A stretch of 64,000 bases of DNA, taken from positions 2,604,001 to 2,668,000 of the forward strand of contig NZ_LT629695.1 of assembly GCF_900099705.1 (NCBI RefSeq). The letters run 5' to 3'. The position numbers and the translations under genes were made by a program. How positions within the stretch are numbered: the stretch's first letter is position 1; every line of letters starts with the position of its first letter. Positions 36,551 through 44,616 of this stretch are shown in pieces. Source of the stretch: Agrococcus jejuensis (GTDB taxonomy: Bacteria; Actinomycetota; Actinomycetes; Actinomycetales; Microbacteriaceae). Below the pieces are notes generated by a model that ran no database searches, had not been told where the DNA came from, and worked only from the letters and a program-made list of their open reading frames with translations.

Positions 36551-36615
36551 ACCGCGTGCCGCAGCGCACGCGCGGAGCGGTACGGTGGAATCCGGTCTGA
36601 CGAGGGAAGGTGCGG

Positions 36616-38094
36616 ATGCCCGAGATCGCCGTCGTCGTGCTCGCCGCAGGCGCAGGCACGCGGATGCGCAGCGCGACCCCGAAGCCGCTGCACGCGCTCG
36701 CGGGACGCTCGCTCATCGCCCACGTGCTCCACACGGCGCACGAGCTGCAGCCCGCGCACCTCGTCGCCGTCGTGCGGCATGAGCGCGACCGCCTCGTCGA
36801 GGAGATCGCCCACCACGCGCCCAGCGCGCGCATCGCCGACCAGGACGACGTGCCCGGCACCGGCCGCGCCGTCGAGGTCGCCATCGCGCAGCTGCCCGCC
36901 GACTTCGACGGCCTCGTCGTCGTGCTCTCGGGCGACGTGCCCCTCATCGACGCCGACACGCTGCGCGAGCTCGTGCGCGAGCACGAGACGGCGCAGAACG
37001 CCCTCACCGTGCTGTCGACGCGTCTGCCCGATCCGACGGGCTTCGGTCGCATCATCCGCAACCGCGCCGGCCACTTCCAGCAGATCGTCGAGGAGCGCGA
37101 CGCCGACGCCGCGACGAAGGCGATCGACGAGGTCAACGGCGGCATCTACGTCTTCGGCGCGGCGCAGCTGCGCACGGCGCTCGCGGCCATCGGCCTCGAC
37201 AACGACCAGGGCGAGAAGTACCTCACCGACGCCGCCCTCGGCATCCAGGCGTCGGGCGGCCGCATCGAGGCCGTGCCGATCGACGACCACTGGCTCGTCG
37301 CCGGCGTCAACGACCGCGCCCAGCTGAGCGACATCGCGCTCGAGCTCAACCGCCGCATCGTGCGCCGCCATCAGCTGGCCGGCGCGACGATCGTCGACCC
37401 CGCGTCGACGTGGATCGATGCCGACGTGTCGCTGGAGGAGGACGTCACGATCCTGCCGGGCACGCAGCTGCACGGCGCCACGAGCATCGCGCGCGGCGCG
37501 ACCATCGGCCCCGACACGACCGTCACCGACACCGAGGTCGGCGAGGATGCGGTGATCCGCCGCTCCGACGTGACCCTCGCGGTCGTCGGCGCCGGCGCAT
37601 CGGTCGGCCCGTTCTCGTACCTGCGCGCGGGCACGATCCTCGGCGCGGGCGGCAAGATCGGCGCCGCCGTCGAGACGAAGAACGCCGTGATCGGCGACGG
37701 CTCGAAGGTGCCGCACCTGTCGTACGTCGGCGACGCCGAGATCGGCGAGGGCGTGAACCTCGGCGCCGGCCTCATCACCGCGAACTACGACGACGTCAGC
37801 AAGCACCGCACGATCATCGGCGACCACGTGCACACGTCGTCGCACACCGTGCTCGTCGCGCCCGTCGAGCTCGGCGCCGGCGCGAAGACCGCCGCGGGCG
37901 CCGTCGTGCGCAAGGACGTGCCGCCCGGCGCCCTCGCGATGACCGTCGCACCCCAGCGCAACGTCGCCGGCTGGGTGCAGGAGAAGCGCGCAGGCACGGC
38001 CGCCGCCGCAGCGGCCGATGCCGCCATCGCCGCCCAGCAGGCCTCCCAGACCCCGGCAGATCCCGCCGGCCCCACCGACGCACACCAGCAGTAG
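36616..38094 (+). CDS. glmU: bifunctional GlmU: N-acetylglucosamine-1-P uridyltransferase / glucosamine-1-P acetyltransferase
   Basis: The protein has 492 residues. It makes UDP-GlcNAc for peptidoglycan. The N-terminal pyrophosphorylase domain (1-235) starts with VVVLAAGAGTRMRS and has the QDDVPGTGRA and SGDVPLID segments and VNGGIYVF. The C-terminal left-handed beta-helix (about 255-455) contains YLRAGTILGAGGKIG, VETKNAVIG, HLSYVGDAEIGEG and NYDDVSKHRTIIGD. Residues 456-492 are an Ala/Pro-rich tail. GAGGGAAGG (36602-36610) lies 5 nt before the ATG at 36616. It is 7 nt from prs and forms an operon with it, a classical pairing. Confidence 0.96.
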   Translation: MPEIAVVVLAAGAGTRMRSATPKPLHALAGRSLIAHVLHTAHELQPAHLVAVVRHERDRLVEEIAHHAPSARIADQDDVPGTGRAVEVAIAQLPADFDGLVVVLSGDVPLIDADTLRELVREHETAQNALTVLSTRLPDPTGFGRIIRNRAGHFQQIVEERDADAATKAIDEVNGGIYVFGAAQLRTALAAIGLDNDQGEKYLTDAALGIQASGGRIEAVPIDDHWLVAGVNDRAQLSDIALELNRRIVRRHQLAGATIVDPASTWIDADVSLEEDVTILPGTQLHGATSIARGATIGPDTTVTDTEVGEDAVIRRSDVTLAVVGAGASVGPFSYLRAGTILGAGGKIGAAVETKNAVIGDGSKVPHLSYVGDAEIGEGVNLGAGLITANYDDVSKHRTIIGDHVHTSSHTVLVAPVELGAGAKTAAGAVVRKDVPPGALAMTVAPQRNVAGWVQEKRAGTAAAAAADAAIAAQQASQTPADPAGPTDAHQQ

Positions 38095-38101
38095 GAGCAT
38101 C

Positions 38102-39079
38102 GTGTCCTCGATCGTCGCCAAGAACCGGAAGCACCTCGTGCTCCTCTCCGGTCGCTCGCATCCCGCCCTCGCAGAGGCGGTCGCGCAGGAGCTCGGCACC
38201 GACCTCGCAGGCATGGACGCCCGCACCTTCGCGAACGGCGAGATCTACGCCCGCATGATGGACTCGGTGCGCGGCGCCGACGTGTTCGTGCTGCAGTCGT
38301 ACGGCAAGCCCGTGAACGAGTGGCTCATGGAGCAGCTCATCATGGTGGATGCGCTCAAGCGCGCCTCCGCGAAGCGCATCACCGTCGTGATGCCGTACTA
38401 CCCGTACTCGCGCCAGGACAAGAAGGGCCGCGGCCGCGAGCCCATCTCGGCCCGCCTCGTGGCCGACCTGTTCAAGACGGCCGGCGCCGACCGCATCATG
38501 TCGGTCGACATCCACGCGTCGCAGATCCAGGGCTTCTTCGACGGCCCCTTCGACCACCTGTTCGCGATGCCGGTGCTGCTCGAGCACTTCCGCGACACCC
38601 TCGACCCGTCGACGCTGACGGTCGTCTCGCCCGACATGGGTCGCGTGCGCGTGGCCGACGTCTGGTCGGACAAGCTCGGCGCGCCGCTCGCGATCATCCA
38701 CAAGCGTCGCGACCCGCTCGTGCCGAACCAGGTCTCGGTGCACGAGATCGTCGGCAACGTCGCGGGCCGCACGTGCCTGCTCGTCGACGACATGATCGAC
38801 ACGGGCCGCACGATCCTCAAGGCCGCAGAGGCGCTCAAGGCGAACGGTGCGACCAACGTGATCGTCGCGGCGACGCACGCGATCTTCTCGAACCCCGCCG
38901 CCGAGCTGCTCGGCTCGGGCGTCATCGACAAGGTCGTCGTCACCGACTCCATCCCGCTGAGCGACGATCAGCGCTTCGACTGCCTCGAGGTGCTGTCGAT
39001 CGCGCCGCTGCTCGCGCGCGCGATCCGCGAGGTGTTCGAGGACGGCTCCGTCACGTCGATGTTCGACGGCGCCGCCTGA
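38102..39079 (+). CDS. prs: ribose-phosphate pyrophosphokinase (PRPP synthetase)
   Basis: The protein has 325 residues. It makes PRPP from ribose-5-phosphate and ATP. Motifs present are FANGEIYARMMDSVRGADVFVLQS, the flexible loop YYPYSRQDKKGRGREPISA, VDIHASQIQGFFDGPFDHL with the ATP/metal His, and the PRPP-binding loop VDDMIDTGRTI near 225. TAGGAG (38092-38097) precedes the GTG start at 38102 by 4 nt and overlaps the glmU stop codon, so translation is likely coupled to glmU. Confidence 0.96.
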   Translation: MSSIVAKNRKHLVLLSGRSHPALAEAVAQELGTDLAGMDARTFANGEIYARMMDSVRGADVFVLQSYGKPVNEWLMEQLIMVDALKRASAKRITVVMPYYPYSRQDKKGRGREPISARLVADLFKTAGADRIMSVDIHASQIQGFFDGPFDHLFAMPVLLEHFRDTLDPSTLTVVSPDMGRVRVADVWSDKLGAPLAIIHKRRDPLVPNQVSVHEIVGNVAGRTCLLVDDMIDTGRTILKAAEALKANGATNVIVAATHAIFSNPAAELLGSGVIDKVVVTDSIPLSDDQRFDCLEVLSIAPLLARAIREVFEDGSVTSMFDGAA

Positions 39080-39101
39080 TCCGGATGCGTCGGGGCCGCC
39101 C

Positions 39102-40454
39102 GTGACCCGCATCGCGCCGGCGCCGATGACGCCGGCGCTCGCGGTCGCCGTGGGCGTCGGCGCGCTCACCCGCGGCGCGCTCGTCGTCGTCGGGCTGTGG
39201 CTCCTCGTGGGCGTCTTCATCATGGTGGGCGTCGAGGAGATCGTCGGCACGCTGCCCGGGCCGGTCGACGTCGCGTCTCGCGCGACGATCGCCGGCCTCG
39301 GCGCGCTCGTGGTGGTCGGCGGCGTCGGCGAGCCGCTGCGGCTGTCGCTCGAGCGTGGGTTGCGGATGCGCTCGGCGCGTCGGCTCGCCGCTGCCGGCGC
39401 ACCGATGCCGCCCGCGGCCGAGCGCGCACAGCTCGTGCGCGGCGCGATGGGACCGCTGCGCGTCGTGCTCGGCATCGTCGGCGGCACGTGCCTGCTGATC
39501 GCGCCGCTGCTGCTGGCGTTCGCCGACGACGAGACGAGCATCAGGATCGCAGGCGTCGTGCTGCTCGTCGCGGGCCTGCTGCTCGTGCCGTCGGCGATCT
39601 GGCTGCTGGCGCCGGCGTCGCGCCGGTGGCGCGAGCACATGGCGGAGCTCGAGCGCGCGTGGCCGCGGTTCCATCGCACCGATCGGCCGATCGGCGTCCG
39701 CATGGCGCGCGAGCGTCGCGCGCAGGTCGGGGCGGCGAGGGCCGCGGGGTCCTCGGTGCCTCGGCAGCGCCGCACGCTCGCGCAGCGGCTGGATGCCGCG
39801 CTCTACGCGGGGCTGGGCGTCGCGTTCGCGATCGTGCTCATCGGACTCTTCCTGCGCCAGCAGTGCCGACGCTGCGAGCCGGTCAGCTACGACCCGTGGG
39901 GCGAGCGCCTCGTCGACGGCGTCGCGACGGTCGGGCTCGTGCTGTTCGCCGGCACCGTCGCGCTGCTCATGCTGCGTGGGCTCGCGTCGATCGTCGAGCA
40001 CGCCGTGCGAGAGGTGCTCGCAGCGCGGGCCGCCGACCGTGGCACGCTCCGCCGATCGGCGTGGCTCGATGGCGCCGTGGGCTCGGCGTCGTCGCTCGAG
40101 CTCGTCGCGCTCGTCGTCGGCGTCGTCGGCATGGCGGTCGCCGGCCTCGTCGTCGCGTCGGGCATCGACCCGGAGGTCATGAGCGAGCGCGAGGACCAGC
40201 TCGTCATCGTGCGAGGCTGGGCGGCGCTCGCGCCGGCGGCGGCCGTGCTGCTCGGTGCCGCAGCCATGCTCGGCATCGCGGGCGCCGTCGTCACTCGCGC
40301 GTGGCGGGCCGTCGTCTGGCCGCATCTCGGGGCCGACCCGTTCGCGGGACGCCTCGACGGGGCGTCGGGTAGCGGGTCGGGCAACGATGCGGATGCCGGC
40401 GGGAGCCTCGACCGCGGCGGCGACGGCGATGGCGGCGGCGGAGGCGACTCGTGA
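39102..40454 (+). CDS. hypothetical multi-pass membrane protein
   Basis: The protein has 450 residues, starting at GTG 39102, 22 nt after prs. About seven hydrophobic segments are seen (near 12-45, 60-75, 118-140, 148-170, 235-255, 275-295, 330-355 and 370-395). A basic cytoplasmic loop lies around 180-225. The C terminus is a short Gly/Asp/Ser-rich disordered tail. No family is recognised. Its GTGA overlap with rlmC places it in the glmU-prs-rlmC transcript. Confidence 0.72.
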   Translation: MTRIAPAPMTPALAVAVGVGALTRGALVVVGLWLLVGVFIMVGVEEIVGTLPGPVDVASRATIAGLGALVVVGGVGEPLRLSLERGLRMRSARRLAAAGAPMPPAAERAQLVRGAMGPLRVVLGIVGGTCLLIAPLLLAFADDETSIRIAGVVLLVAGLLLVPSAIWLLAPASRRWREHMAELERAWPRFHRTDRPIGVRMARERRAQVGAARAAGSSVPRQRRTLAQRLDAALYAGLGVAFAIVLIGLFLRQQCRRCEPVSYDPWGERLVDGVATVGLVLFAGTVALLMLRGLASIVEHAVREVLAARAADRGTLRRSAWLDGAVGSASSLELVALVVGVVGMAVAGLVVASGIDPEVMSEREDQLVIVRGWAALAPAAAVLLGAAAMLGIAGAVVTRAWRAVVWPHLGADPFAGRLDGASGSGSGNDADAGGSLDRGGDGDGGGGGDS

Positions 40455-41584
40455 CGACGCCGATGCTCGCCCCCGCCCTCGACTGCGCCTACCACCGCGC
40501 AGGGCTCTGCGACTCGTGCACGCGCATCGACACCGGATACGACGCGCAGCTGGCGCGGAAGCAGGCGGGTGCCGAGGCGGCGGTGCCGGATGCGGCGTGG
40601 CTGCCGCCGCACGCGTCGACGGTCGAGGCGTTCCGCAACAAGGCGAAGATGGTCGCCGGCGGCACGATGGAGGCACCGACGCTCGGCATCCTCGACGGCG
40701 AGCGCCTCGGCGTCGATCTGCGCGCGTGCCCGCTGCACGAGCGGCCCATCCGCGACGCCCTGCCGCACCTCGCGGAGCTCGTGCGCGAGGCGCGCATCCC
40801 GCCGTACTCCGTGCCCGACCGGCGCGGCGAGCTCAAGCACGTGCTCGTGACGTCGAGCCCCGACGCCGAGCTCATGGTGCGGTTCGTGCTGCGGTCGACG
40901 GAGGCCGTGCCGCGCATCCGCAAGCGCCTCGACTGGCTGCGGGAGCGCATCCCGGGCCTCGTGGTGGCGTCGGCGAGCATCCTGCCCGAGCACAAGGCCG
41001 TCGTCGAGGGTGACGTCGAGGTGCCGCTCACCGAGCGGCAGACGCTCACGATGCGGCTCAACGGCGTGCCGCTCGCGCTGCAGCCCGGCGGCTTCTTCCA
41101 GACGAACTCGGCCGTCGCCGCCGCGCTGTACCGCGAGGCGGCGGCGTGGATCGACGACGTCGACCCCGCCTCGGTCGCCGACCTCTACTGCGGCGTCGGC
41201 GGCTTCGCCTTCCATGCGGCGCGGCCGGGCCGCGACGTCGTGGGCGTCGAGACGAGCGCCGAGGCCATCGCGGGCGCCATCGAGACGGCGGCGGCCATCG
41301 GCTCGTCGGCGCGCTTCGCGGTGGGGGATGCGACGGCCGCCGACGACACGGCGGTCGACGCCGAGGTCGTCGTCGTGAACCCGCCGCGCCGCGGCATCGG
41401 CTCGCTCGCGGCCCGGCTCGAGGCATCCGCCGCGCGCCACGTCGTGTACTCGAGCTGCAACCCGACGACGCTCGCACGCGATCTCGCGGCGATGCCGTCG
41501 CTGGAGCCCGTGCGGGCGCGGATGTTCGACATGTTCCCGCACAACGACCACGCCGAGGTGCTCGTGCTGCTCACGCGGCGCTGA
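40451..41584 (+). CDS. rlmC: 23S rRNA (uracil-5-)-methyltransferase, RlmC type
   Basis: The protein has 377 residues. It would methylate C5 of a uracil in 23S rRNA, U747 in the RlmC family. The iron-sulfur cysteines are Cys12, Cys20 and Cys23 plus one in LRACPLHERP near residue 93. The SAM-binding region shows VADLYCGVGGFAFHAA, and the catalytic Cys336 lies in YSSCNPTTLARDL. The C terminus has the HNDHAEVLVLL segment with the general-base Glu. A GTG start overlaps the stop of the membrane-protein gene (GTGA). The N-terminal TRAM domain is absent, consistent with RlmC rather than RlmD. Confidence 0.9.
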   Translation: MTTPMLAPALDCAYHRAGLCDSCTRIDTGYDAQLARKQAGAEAAVPDAAWLPPHASTVEAFRNKAKMVAGGTMEAPTLGILDGERLGVDLRACPLHERPIRDALPHLAELVREARIPPYSVPDRRGELKHVLVTSSPDAELMVRFVLRSTEAVPRIRKRLDWLRERIPGLVVASASILPEHKAVVEGDVEVPLTERQTLTMRLNGVPLALQPGGFFQTNSAVAAALYREAAAWIDDVDPASVADLYCGVGGFAFHAARPGRDVVGVETSAEAIAGAIETAAAIGSSARFAVGDATAADDTAVDAEVVVVNPPRRGIGSLAARLEASAARHVVYSSCNPTTLARDLAAMPSLEPVRARMFDMFPHNDHAEVLVLLTRR

Positions 41585-41621
41585 CGCGGGTCGCTGGGCG
41601 TCGCGCGTCACGTCGCCCTGC

Positions 41622-41627
41622 TAGCGT
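41622..41627 (+). promoter_or_regulatory. -10 box before the leader ORF and permease
   Basis: TAGCGT lies 6 nt before a GTG at 41634 that opens an eight-codon ORF. The permease start itself is 29 nt from this box and lacks a ribosome binding site. Confidence 0.4.
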
Positions 41628-41633
41628 GCGCGC

Positions 41634-41660
41634 GTGCCGAACCTCCGCTTGACCTCGTGA
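41634..41660 (+). CDS. possible leaderless leader peptide overlapping the permease start
   Basis: GTG at 41634 opens a frame encoding MPNLRLTS, ending with TGA at 41658-41660. The last four bases, GTGA, contain the GTG start of the permease. With no Shine-Dalgarno before the permease, coupling through this short ORF would explain its translation. It is short enough to be chance; ribosome profiling data would settle it. Confidence 0.35.
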   Translation: MPNLRLTS

Positions 41661-43009
41661 CGACCCTCGAGCGCCGCCTCGGCGTGCCCGGCGCCATCGT
41701 CGTCGGATTGTGCGCGATGCTCGGCGCCGGCGTCTTCTTCGTGTGGACGCCCGCCGCGTTCGTGGCGGGGGAGTGGCTGTGGCTCGCCCTCGTGCTCGCG
41801 GCCGTCGTCGCGATCGCCAACGCGCTCTCGACGGCGCAGCTCGCGATGCGCCACCCCGTGTCGGGCGGCGGCTACGCGTACGCGCGCGCCGAGCTGTCGC
41901 CGACGGCGGGCTTCGCAGCCGGGTGGCTGTTCCTCACGGGCAAGACGTGCTCGGCGGCGGCGATCGCGCTCGTCGCCGCGTCGCACCTGTGGCCCGGATG
42001 GGAGCAGCCCGTCGCGATCGCCGCGGTCGTCGTGCTCGCGCTGCTGAACGCGCAGGGCATCCGCACGACGGCGTGGGTGTCGTGGGTCGTCGTGTCGCTC
42101 GCGCTCGCGGGCATCGCGACGGCGGTCGTGTGGTCGGTCGTGGCCGGGCCGCAGGTCTTGTCGTTCGGGTGGACGGCGTACGCGCCGCTGTCCGACGAGG
42201 TCTTCGTCACGAGCGGCGGCCAGACGTGCTCGTTCGGCGGCATCGGCGGATCGGATGCCGCCGCGGCCGCGTGCAGCGACGTGGGCGCGCTCGCGACGCC
42301 GCCCGGCCCGCTCGCCGTGCTGCAGGGCGCGGGACTGCTGTTCTTCGCGTTCGCCGGCTACGCGCGCATGGCGACGCTCGGCGAGGAGGTGCGCGACCCG
42401 CGCCGTACCCTGCCCATCGCGATCCTCGGCGCGCTCGGCATCGTGCTCGCCCTCTACGCGCTCGTCGCCTGGGCCACGACGACCGCCTACGCCGACGCCC
42501 TCGTGTGGCCCGAGACGCCCGTCGCGTCGCTCGTCACCGACCCGATCGCGCACCGCGTGCTGCTGACGATCGGCGCGATCGCGTGCCTCGGGTCGCTCAT
42601 GGGCATCCTCGCTGGCCTCTCGCGCACGAGCCTCGCGATGGCGCGCGACGGCGAGCTGCCCGGCGTGCTCGCGCGCATCTCGCCGCGCACGCACGCGCCC
42701 GCCGTCGCCGAGGGGGCGATGGCGGTGCTCGCGATCGCGCTCGTGCTCGTGGCGCCGCCCGTGCTGCTCGTGGCGCTGTCGTCGACGTCGGTGCTCGCGT
42801 ACTACGCCATCGGGCACGTCGGGGCGCTGCGGATGCGGCGCGCGGCGCCCGAGGAGTCCTGGGTGCCTCGGTGGGTCTCGATCCTCGGCCTCGCGCTGTG
42901 CACGCTGCTCGTCGTCACGCTGCCCTGGTACGGGGTCGTCGCATCCGCGCTCTGGCTCGGCATCGCGCTCGCGATCCGCGCCATCCGCCGCCGCACCGCA
43001 TCCCGCTGA
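41657..43009 (+). CDS. APC-superfamily amino acid permease
   Basis: The protein has 450 residues and about twelve membrane helices. It opens with LGVPGAIVVGLCAMLGAGVFFVW, the unwound helix 1 region that binds the amine and carboxylate of the substrate in APC transporters. GGGYAYARAELSPTAGFAAGWLFL is the conserved helix 3 segment, and FFAFAGYARMATLGEEVRDPRRTLPIAI is the signature of helix 6. The segment LSRTSLAMARDGELPG follows. The substrate is probably an amino acid or amine; the exact one is unclear. A GTG start is used. Confidence 0.87.
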   Translation: MTTLERRLGVPGAIVVGLCAMLGAGVFFVWTPAAFVAGEWLWLALVLAAVVAIANALSTAQLAMRHPVSGGGYAYARAELSPTAGFAAGWLFLTGKTCSAAAIALVAASHLWPGWEQPVAIAAVVVLALLNAQGIRTTAWVSWVVVSLALAGIATAVVWSVVAGPQVLSFGWTAYAPLSDEVFVTSGGQTCSFGGIGGSDAAAAACSDVGALATPPGPLAVLQGAGLLFFAFAGYARMATLGEEVRDPRRTLPIAILGALGIVLALYALVAWATTTAYADALVWPETPVASLVTDPIAHRVLLTIGAIACLGSLMGILAGLSRTSLAMARDGELPGVLARISPRTHAPAVAEGAMAVLAIALVLVAPPVLLVALSSTSVLAYYAIGHVGALRMRRAAPEESWVPRWVSILGLALCTLLVVTLPWYGVVASALWLGIALAIRAIRRRTASR

Positions 43010-43016
43010 GAACGCC

Positions 43017-43092
43017 GATTGGGCAGTAGATGCTGTCCCGACGGCGTGTCGGGAGCATCTACTGCCCAATCGATCGCATCGACTGCCCAGTC
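43017..43092. repeat. intergenic palindromic element 2 (GATTGGGCAGTAGATGC family)
   Basis: A 55-nt hairpin runs from 43017 to 43071: the left arm 43017-43042 pairs with the right arm 43048-43071 except for a 2-nt bulge, around a 5-nt loop. A third, slightly diverged copy of the right-arm word follows at 43076-43092. It lies between the convergent permease and symporter genes and could terminate both. The word is related to that in element 1 (see findings). Confidence 0.85.
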
Positions 43093-43119
43093 AGGGGGAG
43101 AGCCTCTGGAGGGACGGGA

Positions 43120-44484
43120 TCAGCGCTTGACGCCCGCGCTCACGCGCACCGCCTCCGTGGCGGTCTGCGGGATCTCGGTGCCCGAGCCGTGCGTGTCCTC
43201 CATCGTCGTCTCGTCGAACGGGTCGCGCTTCGCGAGCACGTTCGTCACGCGACCGTGGTCGATCTGCTTCGTCCACGTGCCGATGAGCACCGTCGCGACC
43301 GCGTTGCCCGTGAAGTTCGTGAGCGCACGAGCCTCCGACATGAAGCGGTCGATGCCCACGATGACGCCGACGCCGTCGACGAGGTCGGGGCGGTAGGTCT
43401 GCAGACCGGCGGCGAGGGTCGCGAGACCCGCACCCGTGACGCCCGCGGCACCCTTCGACGCGATGATCATGAAGAGCAGCAGGCCGATCTGCTCGGGGAT
43501 CGACATGGGCACGCCCATGCCCGTCGCGATGAACAGCGACGCCATCGTGAGGTAGATCGCCGTGCCGTCGAGGTTGAACGAGTAGCCGGTCGGCACCGTG
43601 ATGCCCACGACGGGCTTCGAGACGCCGAGGTGCTCGAGCTTCGCCATGAGGCGGGGGAGGGCCGACTCCGACGACGACGTCGACACGATGAGCAGGTACT
43701 CGCGGCCGAGGTAGGCCATGAGCTTGAAGATGTTCACGCGGGCGACGACCCACAGCAGGGTGCCGAGCACGCCGACCACGAACACGATGCACGTGGCGTA
43801 GAAGGCGAACATGAGCGTCGCGAGGGCGCCGATCGCGGCCCAGCCGGTCTCGCCGACGACGCCGGCGATGGCGCCGAACGCGCCGACGGGCGCGAGCCAC
43901 AGGATCATCGTGAGGATGCGGAACACGAGGGTCTGCACGAGCGCGAGGCCCTCGAGCAGCGGCTTGCCGCGCTCGCCCATGCGCTGCAGGGCGAAGCCGA
44001 CGAGCAGCGCGACGAACAGCACCGGCAGCACGTGCGTGCCCGTGAAGGCCGACACGAGCGTCGTCGGGATGATGCCGAAGAGCGGGCCGCCCTCCTCGGA
44101 GGCCGGCGCCTCGTACTCGGCCGACGCGATGTTGAGGCCCTCGCCCGGGTGCACGAAGTTGCCGACGACGAGGCCGATCGCGAGGGCGAACGTCGACATG
44201 ACGATGAAGTAGCCGAGGGCGAGGCCGCCGACCTTGCCGACGGTGGCGGCCTTGGCGATGGAGCCGATGCCGAGCACGATGGTGCAGAAGATGACCGGCG
44301 CGATCATCATCTTGATGAGGGCGACGAACGCGGTGCCGATGGGCTTGAGCGCGACGCCGACCTCTGGCCAGATGAGGCCGACGGCGGCGCCGAGCACGAC
44401 GGCGATGATGACCGCGACGTACAGGCCGTGGGTGGCGAAGCGCGAGTGGCGCTTCGATGTGCTGGTGGTGGGCGACGTCGCCAT
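43120..44484 (-). CDS. dctA: dicarboxylate/amino acid:cation symporter (DctA/GltP family)
   Basis: The protein has 454 residues. Family hallmarks are the hairpin-1 serine motif STSSSESALPRLMAKLE near 285, the helix-7 region GYSFNLDGTAIYLTMASLFIA near 325, the hairpin-2 SKGAAGVTGAGLATLAAGL, and the late helix GVGVIVGIDRFMSEARALTNFTGNAVATVLIGTW. It imports C4-dicarboxylates or glutamate/aspartate with protons or sodium. AGGAGG lies 8 nt before the ATG at 44484. It is divergent from a CitA/DcuS-type sensor and its regulator, which points to C4-dicarboxylates such as succinate or malate as the likely substrate class. Confidence 0.9.
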   Translation of the reverse strand: MATSPTTSTSKRHSRFATHGLYVAVIIAVVLGAAVGLIWPEVGVALKPIGTAFVALIKMMIAPVIFCTIVLGIGSIAKAATVGKVGGLALGYFIVMSTFALAIGLVVGNFVHPGEGLNIASAEYEAPASEEGGPLFGIIPTTLVSAFTGTHVLPVLFVALLVGFALQRMGERGKPLLEGLALVQTLVFRILTMILWLAPVGAFGAIAGVVGETGWAAIGALATLMFAFYATCIVFVVGVLGTLLWVVARVNIFKLMAYLGREYLLIVSTSSSESALPRLMAKLEHLGVSKPVVGITVPTGYSFNLDGTAIYLTMASLFIATGMGVPMSIPEQIGLLLFMIIASKGAAGVTGAGLATLAAGLQTYRPDLVDGVGVIVGIDRFMSEARALTNFTGNAVATVLIGTWTKQIDHGRVTNVLAKRDPFDETTMEDTHGSGTEIPQTATEAVRVSAGVKR

Positions 44485-44616
44485 GGTGCTCCTCCTGGGC
44501 GCGTCGCCACGATGCGACGCTGCTTCGGATGCGAGCATCCTCGCCGGCGCACGACGATGCCTCCTTTCGTGCATAGTGTTCGCAGCGGACGACGGTCTGC
44601 GGCGAGGGGGAGCGGC

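Noticed and set aside
44307..44600. AAAGGAGG (minus strand) followed at 7 nt by a GTG upstream of dctA, opening a second frame
   Set aside because: The frame runs out of register into dctA and encodes Arg/Ser/Pro-rich sequence without a motif. The dctA ATG has its own AGGAGG.
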